Assembly (NCBI GenBank): GCA_910591455.2
Contig: OU342816.1
Span: 14,264,638-14,328,637 of the forward strand
Direction: 5' to 3'
Length of the DNA stretch: 64,000 nt
Source of the DNA: Pholis gunnellus
Lineage: Eukaryota > Chordata > Actinopteri > Perciformes > Pholidae
The position numbers were made by a program, and so were the translations under genes. The notes under the pieces were generated by a model. That model did no database searches and was not told the origin of the DNA. It saw only the letters and a list, made by a program, of their open reading frames with translations. The first letter of the stretch is position 1. The number at the start of each line of letters is the position of its first letter. Below are positions 9,956 through 21,010 of the stretch, one piece after another.

Positions 9956-12900
9956 GCACATTAAAAGCCTGTGTATAATCATAAATGTGTAGTATATCCA
10001 CATATCCCCCAGCACATTGACTTAGCAAATATATATGATATAATGTATGATATAATGTATGTACAGGAGGGAAAAAAGTAAGTTAGGAGAGTACAATAAA
10101 GGGTGTATTTATTTTTTTATTTTTCAAGAGACGTCCTCTTTCAGCCAATTTCCCTTCTCTTTTTTTCGCCTTTTTGCCAATCATTCGTTGCAGTGCAAAT
10201 GCGAACCTCCTATTAATTTGCTTAACCGATGTCGTGCTCTAACAATCTATTCAAATGTCATCCCCATTGATTTGGACTTCCCTCCGCTTTGCTCGTGTTT
10301 TCCACAAGTGTGACGCTACCTCAATACGGCCACGTCGTCACTGGGCCTTTCCGTCACCACGGGGAATATTCATGAAGTCGACGTGGCAGAAAATTGAACG
10401 AAGGCTTTTGTAGAAAGCGGGGACAGTAGCTGCGGGCCCAGGGCTGTCGCTCTCTGCCGGGGTGGAAGGCGTTGAGCTGAAATGTGCACGCAGACTTCCT
10501 CTGAGTATTAACTGAGCGGTTGAAACAGCTGGAGTTACGTAACAGTTCCTCTGCATTTAGCCTGCTCAGAGGGAGAAAAGCTGTGGGTGAGAGCAAATGC
10601 AGAGATGCCATTTTCTGACTGCGTGCCTGTGTGCATGCTATATGTCTAAATGTGTCCATTAAAAACTAAAAAGCGTTCAGCTTGGGGATGCTGTGATGCC
10701 GTGCCAATGTTTGTGTCAGCGGTGCTTGCGTGTGTGAGGTGTGTTGTTCCGTCCGTGATCGTACTGTGCGTGTGTGGCAGCACGCTGTGGCGCTGATGGG
10801 AACCTGCACTAATTCAAGCATGCAACCTCTCTGAGCAGCCACCCCCACCCCTTCATCCCCAGTTGTTATCCTGCTCTTACATGGCTGCGAATGCAAGCTG
10901 GGATGGCAGCCAGACTTGGCACACCACAGACCCTGCTGCTCCAGAGACCGATGCAAATTATTCCGCTTCCGCCGAAAATGAAGCAATCTGGGATTTCTGA
11001 CAGTGATACAGATTATTCAGATTCAAATTTTTCTAATAAACTATACAATGCCAATAGTTTTGGCAGTTCTTGAATTGAGCACCAGCGCCTCTGAGTTTTG
11101 CCCAGAGGAAATACAGATACCGCCACTTTCTAATCAATGTAGATATGTCATAGCTATTGTCATTAAAATCGCTCCATTCCTGCTCTAACAAGAGGACGTG
11201 AGAATGTGCTAGAAAACATATTATATAATGCGAGGCCTTGGTCGGTTGCTGAATGCCATTTTAAAATGTTTTCCGTTTTTAAAAAGGTGTGGTTGTTTCT
11301 TCTCAAAAGCCATGCAAATAATGCCATCTGACAAATAGGAACTGATCATTTTAGTCAATTTACACATTGTGTAAAACAAAAATAGACGTTGTGTCTGCTG
11401 CATCTGTGTCTTTCTCGTTCAAGTTTTTTTTGTATGAAAAATGTGTTTCATAGGACAATCTTTTAGCTTTAAGAGTAGTGAAACTAAAGAAGTGTGCAGT
11501 GGCCAGGTCAAAGTGGCAATAAGGATCATAATGCGATATATTTTAGATAGTTTGCAACATGTTCTCCTTTTTATAGTGAAAATAATCTGATTATATCTAC
11601 GGATAAATGGTCATCCGTAGTTTTCAAACTTCTGACTTTATTTTGATTTCAGCTGCCTTATCTTAGTCAGAAGGTCAAAGTCGGCAGCAGATGCCAAAGG
11701 TAATGAACCATGACAACACTGAGATGCTACAAAATGAGCTAAATCAGTAATGACAAAGTATGTTTTGGCAGCACCCAGGTCTACATGAACACCTTGAGAG
11801 ACACCGAAAGTGTCAATTATCTCCGCCAGCTTCGGAATTCGCAAGTGGATTCAAGACCAGCTCCCATTGTCTGGGTAGATTTAAAGGGAAGTGGAACTTA
11901 TAGTATACTGTTCAAGTTTCCTCCATTCATTTTCAGTGCGCTTGAATGCGTTTGTGTGGCCGTTCAGTGGACCCTCTGAAGACGGAAGTTTAAACCTGAA
12001 AATAAGTATTTCATTGCATCTGTCCATCTGCTTTGTTCGCTTTGATGAATCAACATCCCGGAGGCCCCGCTCTGATGTGGCGTATGAAAAGCAGCGCTGT
12101 ACAAAGGGTCAAATCCGGAGGTTAGCCGATGTCCTTGGTCATCAAAAGGCAGTCAGAAATGTGCGCCGTCGGGTTGGAGACACACGTGTTGACAGAGCTC
12201 TGCGGCTCCTCCGTAGCCCGGAGAGGAGGACCTTGTCTATTCAGCCACTTGTGTGCAGCAACACCCACTGCTTTACCAACTTCGAGGTTTTCTGCCCACA
12301 GCTCGAGCAGGTTCATTCACTCTTCTGTCAACAAAAGCGTTTAGTGGGCAACGAGGACAGCGTGGGTCAAGGTGGAGAAAAAAACAGCAAAAAAACAAAA
12401 CACCTGACCATCTTGAACCATGGCTTGTTGCCCCTGGCAACACTGTGTTTTCACTCTGCCGTCTTTGTCTTGAAAGCAAATGAGGGTGATATTCTGCCAG
12501 ACTACCTCCCGGTGCACTAGTGTATGACCATATTACAACGGTATAAAATGAGATTCAACCAAAGTCAGACAAACAAACCAAAATGTTTGTATTAAGGGCT
12601 GCAGATTAGCCAGGCAAGACAATGAGGAAAATGCATTTTGTTTCATAGCGGTGATCCGGAACAGTTGTATCCAAACAAAAAAAAAAAAAAAGCTTTAATA
12701 AAAAAAGGTAAAACAAGATTGGAACAAATACAAGCAACAGAGGGGGAAACGGAGAGAAATTAAAGCAAATGACGAGGCAGGTTACACAGCTGAGGAACAA
12801 CAGGCATCGTGTGGGTGACTGACAAAACAGCACAAGCAAACACGAGTGAGGCCTTGTTTAAAGGGAATAAAACAAGCGGCGAAACAGCACGGTGACTGTC

Positions 12901-13484
12901 AGGGTAGTTATTAAACTGGAGAGCAACCGCATGCATCTGGATTAATGTCTCTGATGGCTGCCTCAAACACAGGAACAGATTAATTCGTCCAGTTGGAGTC
13001 TTATGCAACTCCTTCCTGTCTCGGTCCAGTGAAGGGGAATGGACAAAAAAACCCAGGGACTATTGGCTTTTGAGGGCTTTATATATAACAGACATCCCAG
13101 ATGTTGCATGTATGTAGCAGTTAAGTAAATACATATTTCCACATGGTTTTGAATGGTCATCACCAGATATTTTTGAATAAAGCCGTACTATAGGTAAACA
13201 TAACTTGACATAGCTTAACACACGCAGATTTGCTTTTCTATACTGGTCATTTAATGCAGTAACATCTGTTGTATTATCAAAGCAGGCAACATAGTGCTGT
13301 GGAGTGGGAAGTAGGAGGCAGAATATTAAATGAATAAATGTGAACATATCAGGCAAAATGGTTTGCATAATAACCACAGATCTATTAGATATGGGATGAA
13401 GACTCCCACGTGTGAAAAATAGTTCTTAACCTGACAACCTGGCAAAGCTACGGAGCTCTGAAAGTTGAGAAACATGGCATTTTG
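9956..13484. other. non-coding, nothing recognised as a gene
   Basis: A 12-mer (ATGATATAATGT) is repeated twice at 10035-10058. 10300-10560 is CpG-richer (see the inverted repeat). 11891-12520 carries a 209-codon plus-strand frame, and 12122-12316 is open on both strands with GC-rich composition, but neither translation resembles a known family and no convincing splice pair was found. An A run lies at 12677-12691. 12520-13480 shows nothing. Confidence 0.45.
10329..10387. other. perfect 9-bp inverted repeat in CpG-rich patch
   Basis: GCCACGTCG at 10329-10337 and its exact reverse complement CGACGTGGC at 10379-10387, 41 bp apart. Each arm contains an ACGT core close to CREB/ATF and XBP1/ATF6-type (TGACGTGG) sites. 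CpG is locally frequent compared with the flanks. Could be a paired bZIP site or chance. Confidence 0.5.
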
Positions 13485-13592
13485 TTATCGTGCGTGCACA
13501 AATTATTATCTTGTACACACAAGATATTGATCTTTTGATATCTTTTTCAAACATTATTTGCAGACGTTATTATCTTGTGCGCCCAAGATGTC
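13485..13592. repeat. TATCTTGT/ACAAGATA palindromic repeat pair
   Basis: Palindrome 1 at 13507-13526 has arms TATCTTGT and ACAAGATA around ACAC. Palindrome 2 at 13571-13590 has TATCTTG and CAAGAT arms around TGCGCC. Both follow TTATTATC-type text, so this is a two-unit degenerate tandem or a fragment of a dispersed repeat rich in TATCTTGTGCGCACAAGATA. Directly visible; family membership is inferred. Confidence 0.6.
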
Positions 13593-14735
13593 TGCACAAC
13601 ACACATTTCTCTGTTCCCTACATGGTTAAGAGACCTATAATGTGTTGAAATTGCCCATAATACTAACTCTATAAGCAGAGTTGAATGTTTATAACATAAC
13701 ATAACATTTATTTTGTGTCGTAAACTCCTTCCCAGGTGACTTACAAAGAAGGTGGAAGAGATGCTTCATGTATCTTTTGTTGTTAATTCTATCTAGAACT
13801 CTCGGCATTAAAAATTGAGTGTGCCTTGAAAAAAGGCTTGAAAATGATGCATCACTGTGAAAGAAAATTATAATTTTTTTGCAGCCTCCTTGAGGAACAT
13901 GACTCAGTACCACTTACGTTTTCAAAGCACAGCCCATAAATTGTATGACTACACAAAGTGAAGAGGTAGCTCCTCGTAATATAATGTCCAAGAAAGTTTT
14001 CTTTTTTTTTTTATCGCGAACAAAATTTAGCTTGTTTGCACTCCTTCAAACAATTACAGCCTGGCAAAAAAAACAAAAAAACAGCAGGAATGATGAGGGC
14101 TAGCAGCACCTGGCAGCAGTTTGAAATCCAGCACAAGTTCTGTGAGAAAAGCTTTTAAAAACTCCCTTTTCTGTTTCCTTCAGTCATTTATTTGGAGGCA
14201 GATGAGTGAGTGCTTTACAGTGAGGCTTTTGGAAATTGATATCTTCAGGAAAGTACATCCACAGCCATGCTATTATCTCCAATAGAAGAAAGCTCACTAT
14301 TGCTGTCTGTAATGGTTGACTTGCTAATGGAATTCCTGCTGCTCTCGTACATGTTACGGGGAGGGCACTGAACAAATTGCGAGCTGTAAATGACACATTG
14401 ACTTGAAAGAAAATAAATGAGAGGGTTATAACTTCTGTGACAGCATTATGTAGGAAAGAACATTGGGTACCAGGTTGTTGACGCACTCTGAAGAGTACAT
14501 AATGGAAATCTGTAATTTTAGAAACATTTCCTGTTTATAGAATTTCTCCGTTTTTATTTAAAGTGAAACGCCTGATCCCCACATTGGACAAGGGTGAAGT
14601 GTTACTCTGAGCAGATGATATCTTACGATAAAATTACTCCAAGTCCAGCAACACCTTTCAATTTCTGCTCGTTACAGGCATACAGTCTTTTCAAAATAAA
14701 TGTTTGGTCTCCACAGGAACCTAAATGATTAGTTT
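13593..14735. other. non-coding, nothing recognised
   Basis: Short pentamer iteration (ATAACATAACATAACAT) at 13691-13708 and a T run at about 14001-14012. A 100-codon minus frame (14184-14486) has no recognisable features. Confidence 0.55.
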
Positions 14736-14862
14736 GAAGCAACAGAACTACCTAGTTAGGTTTAGGATAAGATTTTGGTTTGGGTTGAAATAACTACGGA
14801 AGTGCCGTTACTTAATACAGCATTTACCTAACAAATCAATCAACGTTGACTTCTCGTTTCAG
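14736..14862 (+). repeat. dispersed repeat family B, copy 2 (plus)
   Basis: Reads AGCAACAGAACTACCTAGTT, GGTTTAGGATAAGATTTTGG, GGGTTGAAATAACTACGG, GTGCCGTTACTTAA, then CAACGTTGACTTCTCGTTTC. This matches the minus-strand reading of 9601-9752 block by block (AAGAT-TGGTTTGGGT-AAATA-CCGTTA-TTAA-CAACGTT). Best-preserved copy in the window. Confidence 0.7.
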
Positions 14863-15879
14863 GTGGGGCATGTACGACGGTATCTTGAGTGATTTAGAAA
14901 AGGAAAAGTTTAAATTTGTATATTATCACAAATTTTTGAGGACATTTTGGCCAGTACAAAGGTGTATTAGTACTCAGGTGTTTGATAGGACACATAAATA
15001 CTTGGGTCTTTCACCAGTGCAGAGGAAAAAGTGTAATACCACAAAAGTTAGATCCCCCAAAAAATGATTGAAGATTTGCAAAAAATTCTGAATAGGCACA
15101 GATGATTACCACCGCTTCTTTACCCATTGACAATGTTAAATGCCCACCACCAAATAACAGTTAGTAGTTCTTTTCCCAGATCTGTTGTTCCTACAGATCT
15201 GTCAACAGACGCACTGTCAGTGACAGAGCAGCGACGCAGCTCATCCTCTACTTCCCTCTCAGTCTGCCCAAACCTTTTTATTTTTTAGGGGTCAGATCAC
15301 TGGAGGATAGATATTTCTTAAATCCATTACATTATCCAGCAGCTACTTTTGCTGCAGCTTGACTTCAGTTGCTGCTCAGTTGTGTCAATGATAAACCAAT
15401 CTGTGGGTTTTGAAAGACGGATCCTCTGCCAGGCGGCATCTTTGCAGTTAAGCTTCTCGGGCCCGAGACTGGGGGTATTCTTTTTTCAGCTTCTTTTAAC
15501 GCATCATACTGCTTTGAATGTTTTAGCTCATTTACAAATTGCATATCATTTAGATCGCTGTTGACAACAATTTCCCATTGATTAGCAATCTTCCAAGTGA
15601 CCATTGGGTGCTATAAAATTCAGAAAACAAAATATCAGTCAGACAGTTTGCTTGCAGTATTCCCCCAGTAAACTGGAGAAAAAAAAAAATCCTCATGCTC
15701 CGGCCTTTCCCTCCAACACTGCAAGGGCAATCCATGAGATACACAAGTTAACACCTAAAAGGATGTGGACATGCCCACTTATCAATGTCTTCCTCACCTT
15801 TCCTCTACAAAGTCCGCTGGCTAGCTCTTCCCTGAGACCCCGGCAGTGGCAGAGGAAAAAACTATAATACATACTGTTG
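14863..15879. other. non-coding, nothing recognised
   Basis: CAGATCTG occurs twice (15177-15184, 15194-15201) inside a small imperfect inverted repeat bounded by CTGTTG/CAACAG. Open frames are short. Confidence 0.5.
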
Positions 15880-15972
15880 CACCTGGCAGAGCGGGTGCCC
15901 CATGTACAAAGACTGCAGTGTGGCCTGGGTTCAAACCTGACCTACGGCCTTTTGCTGCATGTCGTCCTTTTT
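15880..15972 (+). repeat. tRNA-related SINE-like fragment
   Basis: Contains GGCAGAGCGGGTGCCC, then CATGTACAAAGACTGCAG, then GGTTCAAACCT (15928-15938), which fits the RNA polymerase III B box (GGTTCRANNCC), then CGGCCTTTTGCTGCATGTC. This order matches a common teleost repeat with a tRNA-like head and a TTTGCTGCATGTC body. It is not a tRNA gene: no acceptor stem or cloverleaf can be closed and the A box is weak. Confidence 0.6.
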
Positions 15973-16027
15973 CACTCTACCCACCCAATCAACCAGTGTT
16001 TTTGCAATAATTCACAACAATAATTAG

Positions 16028-16030
<3 letters not shown>

Positions 16031-16064
<34 letters not shown>
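16031..16064. repeat. (TA)n microsatellite, 17 units
   Basis: Uninterrupted TA dinucleotides, followed by GACCCTTTCACAGTTTG. Confidence 0.97.
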
Positions 16065-16067
<3 letters not shown>

Positions 16068-16266
16068 CCTTTCACAGTTTGTAAACAATGACATACGCAA
16101 GTGTGCACACGCGTTTAGCAAAGTTAGTCCGACTGAGTGCAATAGTTTGTCAAGCATTAACCACACAAGGATCGTGAATGCAAACTAAACAAATTTACTT
16201 TCCAGATCAATATGCTATTAGTGAGTGAGTAGAATACATTAGCAAGTGGCCCACTATTAAGTGGCC

Positions 16267-16268
<2 letters not shown>

Positions 16269-16303
<35 letters not shown>
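16269..16303. repeat. (AT)n microsatellite, about 17 units
   Basis: Second uninterrupted AT array, nearly the same length as the one about 205 bp upstream. Confidence 0.97.
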
Positions 16304-16306
<3 letters not shown>

Positions 16307-17290
16307 GCATTTGGTGGAGAGACCTAGCTGTACATTTCATGGACAGAATGTCAAATACCATGCCGTAGACTCAGCGGTTTGAGGTTAATGAGTTTTAAAA
16401 TGGGCACTACAAATACAAGCAGTTTGTATCTTTCAATTGGAAGTCAACACGTCTGATATCTGGCAGCCATAGAAGCCGCCGGTGTTTCGGTTTAACGAGG
16501 GACCTACTACGACCAACCACAGATGCATTAGGCTTAATGTCACCGGTTAACAATGCCACTCGTTAAACTGAATCATCTGTTGCTCTTAAATGTTATAGTG
16601 CAATCATCAAAGTATTTCAGAAATTAATTAAGTTAGGAGAAAGGGCTCACGGCAGTATTTGAAGCAAACCCCTGAGTGACTTAACTTGGCTCCTCTTTTT
16701 GTCTGATGATGGTTTTACCTCCCTTTTCTTTTTGTAATCTTATCATGTGTGTCTGCGTAATCTCACAATCTTTGCAAAGGAAAGGTTCAATGCACCTGTA
16801 AACACAATTAAGATGTTTTCACGGGTAACATGATTATGCATCTGTGTGATTGAAAGTCATAAATCACCTTGTAATTTCCCTGTCAACATAAACTGAAGTA
16901 AATGGTTTGTAATTGGTGGTTTTATGGCCCTGTCTTATTCTGCCAAAAGTGCAGAAGCAGATTACATTTTGGGAGTATAATTTGAAAACAATAAGCTACA
17001 ATTAGGAAAATGTCATTCGGCATTAGCGTACATCCATGGAGCAAATAATAGCCAGATATGAAATTTCTATCAGTGATGCATTTTTTTAAAAGGGTAAAAA
17101 ACATTGGTACTTTAGGAATTTTGAAGCTGTAATAACATAATCAACAGATAATCTTTCCTATCTCTACATCCCATATGATGTGAAGAATTTACTGTAACAT
17201 TTTAGTCTCCAATAGCCAGACCTGTCCCCACAGCGCTGTGTCAGTGCTAAAGAAAGACTTATTTATATTTCTCTAAAACAATAACAAAGC

Positions 17291-17440
17291 CTCAGAGGTA
17301 GAGGACTCCTCTAGTCCATGTGTGTCCTTGGGCAAGACACTTTACCTGAAATTGCTCCCCAAGGCTGTGCCATTAGTGTATGAATGGGTGTGAATGTCAA
17401 TTACTTTCGTCCTGATGGGCAGGTGGCACCTTTGCTTAAA
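17291..17440 (+). repeat. dispersed repeat family A, copy 1
   Basis: Contains TGTCCTTGGGCAAGACAC, TTGCTCCCCAAGGC, ATTAGTGTATGAATGGGTG and CTGATGGGCAGGTGGCACCT. The last is identical to a 20-mer at about 42690. The order TGTCCTTGGGCAAGACAC ... GAATGGGTGAATG is a very common teleost interspersed repeat; its superfamily is not certain from sequence alone. Confidence 0.7.
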
Positions 17441-20025
17441 CTTCCGTCTTCACAGGAAGTGAGGCTTAGGCATTTGCGAGAGGGTGCATCGGTATCGGAG
17501 GCCTAGGGGCACTGACAAACCTTCGGTATTTGACGAGTCGGGAGTAAGAATGCGGCTTGAGGTATGTGGCCGATGGCAGACTTATACCCACCGTCTACAT
17601 CTGGTGAGTCAGACCTGTTACATCGAGACAATGTTGTCACACTGTAGTCAGAGTTCATTTTACTGGTAAATGACGCTGAATAAAGATGAACCTATTTGTA
17701 GCCAGTGGAAAGCCAAATCACAAGGTTGTCATGACATGCCAAAATTGGAAATGTTTCCACAGTTTAACCGATATGGGCGTGAATATAAAGGATAATGTAA
17801 AAGAACACTAGTAGTTCAGCAAACTCACGACTGGATGTTGCAGTACGTTCATAATAATCATCTCAAGAGGAAATAATGAACCGCATTCATGCTGTGGGAG
17901 AATTCACAACACCGGGGGAGAAAAAAAAGGCAAGAAGGACACTTTGGTAGAATGGAGGAGGAGGAATGGAAAGGTCTGGGAGGTCAGGACGCATGCATTG
18001 TTTCTTAGCATGCTCCAGTTCCAGCCGTCATCCCAGCTCTTTGTTTAAGCCTAAGCACAGGGGGTGTCTGGCTCCTGGACCCTGTTGCCTGAGGCTGGAA
18101 ACCTAAGGGTCAGCGGATTTTCCAATCCACTGCTTAACAGTGGACCATTCAGGAAAAAATTGTTCTGCTGTACTCGTTCAACAGGCATCAAGCTCAGCTC
18201 GGGCCGTCACGCTCAGGCCCTGCTGATGGCCAACATGATGGGTCAATGAGTTGTCAGGCAGTAATGGAAGGAGCATTTAGATAAAGTACAATTGGCAATA
18301 AAACAATGTAAAAAGAAGATCCTCACCACCTGTTTTTCTTTTTTTTCTTGGAATAATAAATCTCTCCAAAACGTATGAAGTGTTTGACCAACAAATGCTA
18401 TGATTATTCAGTCGTGGCAGAAAGAAATGATAACCCTAAAAATAATCAATGTTCTCGGTACTGAAATACACACACTTATGATTTCCTATAGTTTCACACT
18501 GGGTCCAAGACACAGTCAGTTTTATAATGTTAGTCTGTGCATACAAACAAAAGCATTGGCTGAGTGATGCCTGAGCAAGGTGGTCTGAATGACTCAACGG
18601 GGTGGGAACAGAAGCTGTAAAATGCATCCGTCTGAGAGTCCATCATTGTTATCAGACTGACTGGAAAAAATGTAGTGAGTTCTAAGAGTCTGACTTGCAG
18701 ACTCTGTCATCAAGCGTAGCCCCGTAGGCACATTTATAGTGACTAAAGCCTTTTTAGAAATCCATTGTCACTGTTTTGGTGATATTTCTAAGAAATACTC
18801 TTGATAGCTATTTTGAGAAACGGTCAGCAAAGCTCCCCAGCATGCAGAGGAAGGTCGCGTTTAAATGAGCGACGGGACTCTGAAAAGCATTGTTTGTGTG
18901 GGGCCAACTTAAGTAGAGCAAAGTACAGTGCAGCACATTTAAATCACGGCACAGTGGAGTTAACCGGTAGGGGTAGTTTATTGTAGGTTCCCTCTTGCAA
19001 AGCAGTAGAAACTATTCTTGAGTCAGCTTCTGCTGAACAAAATGTTTGACTTGCTTTGGGAGCCAAATGCCAAGCTGGTCTAGCATGCCTTGAACAGAGC
19101 AGCGAATGTGATGATCCAAAAACGCATTCAGCCAAACCTTTTCCTTGACAAATGACTCTTGTGTTCTAGGGATACTAAGGTAATGACTACTTACTGAGGT
19201 GATTTTTGATATTGTTTGTGTTGACATTTGGTCACAATTACGGATTCACACAACTGACCTCTTGGTTCCAGGGGTCGTATAACTGTCGGTTGGCTACAGC
19301 AGCATAACTCTTGGCTGGAGTCACTCGTGTGTATGTTCTCTTTTTGTTGCCTTGTCGCAGTGGGACAATTTTCACACCAGTGTAAGTTCTCCCACAACGC
19401 CAACAAACACTGGTGTTAGCAACTTTCAAATGACTCCCCTTAGGCTACACTGAGCAGATGCTGTGATGCGGAGCAGCTTGGCTTTACAGTCATATTTTGA
19501 TGTTTTATGCAGAAACATGCATTTCACACAGACAAACACACAGCCGTTCACATTTTAATATCTAAATAACAAAATGTGTGACTACACTATTAACTTTCAA
19601 TGGTCAAACAACGCAGTTAAAATGCCGTGTCTAGACTCCACGGATGTAATCGAAAGAAAACACAGGCCGCACAAACATTTCAATTTCCCTGACACACTAA
19701 ACAAACACTTGCCTGTACTGAGAGGATGGCTTAAAATGCTGAACCTCTTAGTGCTGACAATGTTGACGCGATAATGCGAAGTATTGCTTTGGTAACCAAT
19801 TTCCATAATCTCTCTGAAATCACATCATCTCCTGATTCACAGGTCAGAAGATTTTAGCCTCCAACTCTCTCACTGATAGCTGCTTATCACATTTGTTTTT
19901 GCTGTGTTGCTGATCGTACTGTGATGCCACATTCCTCCCAAAATCCCCTGATAGTTCACATTACTGACTGTAGGAACACGTGTTTATTGGCAAACTACTG
20001 GTTATAGTGACGCTGTGTGACAGGC
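17441..20025. other. non-coding apart from one protein-like block
   Basis: A hairpin with 8-bp arms AGAGTCTG/CAGACTCT and 5-nt loop lies at 18685-18705. 19020-19457 has a minus-strand block with protein-like text, listed separately. 20030-20095 begins AGGGCTGGGAGATA and may be a decayed half of the MITE type seen at 28.3 kb. Confidence 0.45.
19236..19457 (-). pseudogene. unrecognised protein-like minus-strand block
   Basis: From a TAG at the upstream end the frame reads PKGSHLKVANTSVCWRCGRT, then a basic stretch GNKKRTYTRV, then TPAKSYAAVANRQLYDPWN, ending NQEVSCVNP-stop. The text is balanced in composition, with a CxxC pair and a lysine/arginine-rich segment, unlike most chance frames here. 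A GTCAGT after NQE could be a splice donor. Downstream on the same strand (19012-19227) another open block ends VQQKLTQE-stop, but the phases do not join without a shift. Possibly a decayed exon pair, a gene remnant carried by a mobile element, or chance. No family recognised. Confidence 0.2.
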
Positions 20026-20157
20026 AGTAGGGCTGGGAGATACCTCCTACAATGTATATCAAGATAAATGATCACATTCACCCTGATGACGAAACATGTA
20101 TAGAAATACTTATGTTTCACTCATCAATGCATGTTTTTTTTTTCTTTCTTTTTCCTT

Positions 20158-20362
20158 TCTGGGGTGGCTTCAGAAGATAGAGTGGCCGTCCACTAATCAG
20201 AAGATGGGTAGTTTGACCCTTTCAGTTTACATATTGAAGTGTTCGAGGAAGGAAGAGAGGCAGTGTCCTTGGATCCTTAACCCTGATTTAAGTGTGTGTG
20301 TAAATCTGTACCAGATGGCACCTTGTATTGTAGCCTCTGCTAACAGTGTATGAGAGTCATTA
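20158..20362 (+). repeat. dispersed repeat family A, copy 2 (degenerate)
   Basis: Starts with AGATAGAGTGGCCGTCCACT and GGGTAGTTTGACCC, passes through CAGTGTCCTTGGATCC, and ends GATGGCACCTTGTATTGTAG ... CAGTGTATGAGAG. Block order agrees with copy 1 (GTGTCCTTGG, then the GATGG..GGCACCTTG block) and copy 3 (GGCACCTTGCATGGTA, ATCAGTGTATGAA). The most diverged of the three. Confidence 0.55.
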
Positions 20363-20769
20363 GGGGTACATTTCATGTTCATTGATTATTTAAAAAAAAT
20401 GTCTGACTATTTTCCTCATTGAAAAAAATCATATTTTACAGATAAAGGAAAAGCACATTCATATAATCAGACAAACATGTGAGGTACACTTTGTTCCATT
20501 TAGCTTGAAATTGTCACAATTTTCCTGAATTTACAGTTTTTGCTGTCTGCATTTTTCCTTTGAGGAGGCCTTGACCTCAAATTAACGTTGTTGCAATGCT
20601 AGGTATTTCATCGAAATCATGGGCAAAAAAAGGACAATTGTCAACTCTGTTTCGTGTCAACTATTTCACCGAGAGTAGGGCCAAATGTATATTGTAGAAG
20701 ACGGTGCTTTGGCTGTCAACCTGGCAGAAAAAAAACACAAATATTTAGTGTACAATCACTTATACCTGA
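20363..20769. other. non-coding, nothing recognised
   Basis: AT-rich; short A and T runs only. Confidence 0.55.
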
Positions 20770-21010
20770 CACCCCTCCCGGAGTCTAGGCAGTCAACCAG
20801 GGACCTCCAGAGTAATTTTCCTTCTCTTCTATCTGATACCAGGTGTATCCCATTCTCTTAATGTCTCGCTGGAGATCCTGTCGCCAGGTGTTTCTTGGCA
20901 GGCCTCTTTCCCTCTCTCCTTGAGGGTTCAATGTTGAGGCCTGTCTGCTCTGGTGGTGTTTGACACCAGTTTTTGTAGCGAGCGCACAATCTATCACACA
21001 TCTGCTTCCA
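20770..21010 (-). mobile_element. non-LTR retrotransposon C-terminal relic
   Basis: The minus strand encodes the end of a LINE polyprotein: LNPQGERERGLPRNTWRQDL, then DIKRMGYTWYQIEE, and after a frameshift LLWRSLVDCLDSGRG. This is the conserved tail found after the reverse transcriptase of RTE-like and related LINEs (family form NPxGKRxRGRPxNTWRRDL...GYTWxQLE...WRSLVxGLC). A second frame holds the preceding QTPPEQTGLN. The frame is broken and several residues are lost between the IEE and WRS blocks. No RT core or endonuclease is present, so it is a dead, heavily 5'-truncated insertion. The clade assignment (RTE-like) is tentative. Confidence 0.75.

Larger units (their letters stand above)
15973..17290. 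other. non-coding, with twin (TA)n arrays
   Basis: The segment from the first TA array to about 16620 is probably an old insertion of unknown class. It contains CGGTTTAACGAGG and, 60 bp on, the inverted CTCGTTAAACTG (exact 10-bp arms at 16490-16499 and 16559-16568) around ACCGGTTAAC. The rest to 17290 is AT-rich and featureless. Confidence 0.4.

Noticed and set aside
15880..15972. Possible tRNA gene
   Set aside because: B box present but no closed acceptor or anticodon stems and the body matches a dispersed fish repeat.
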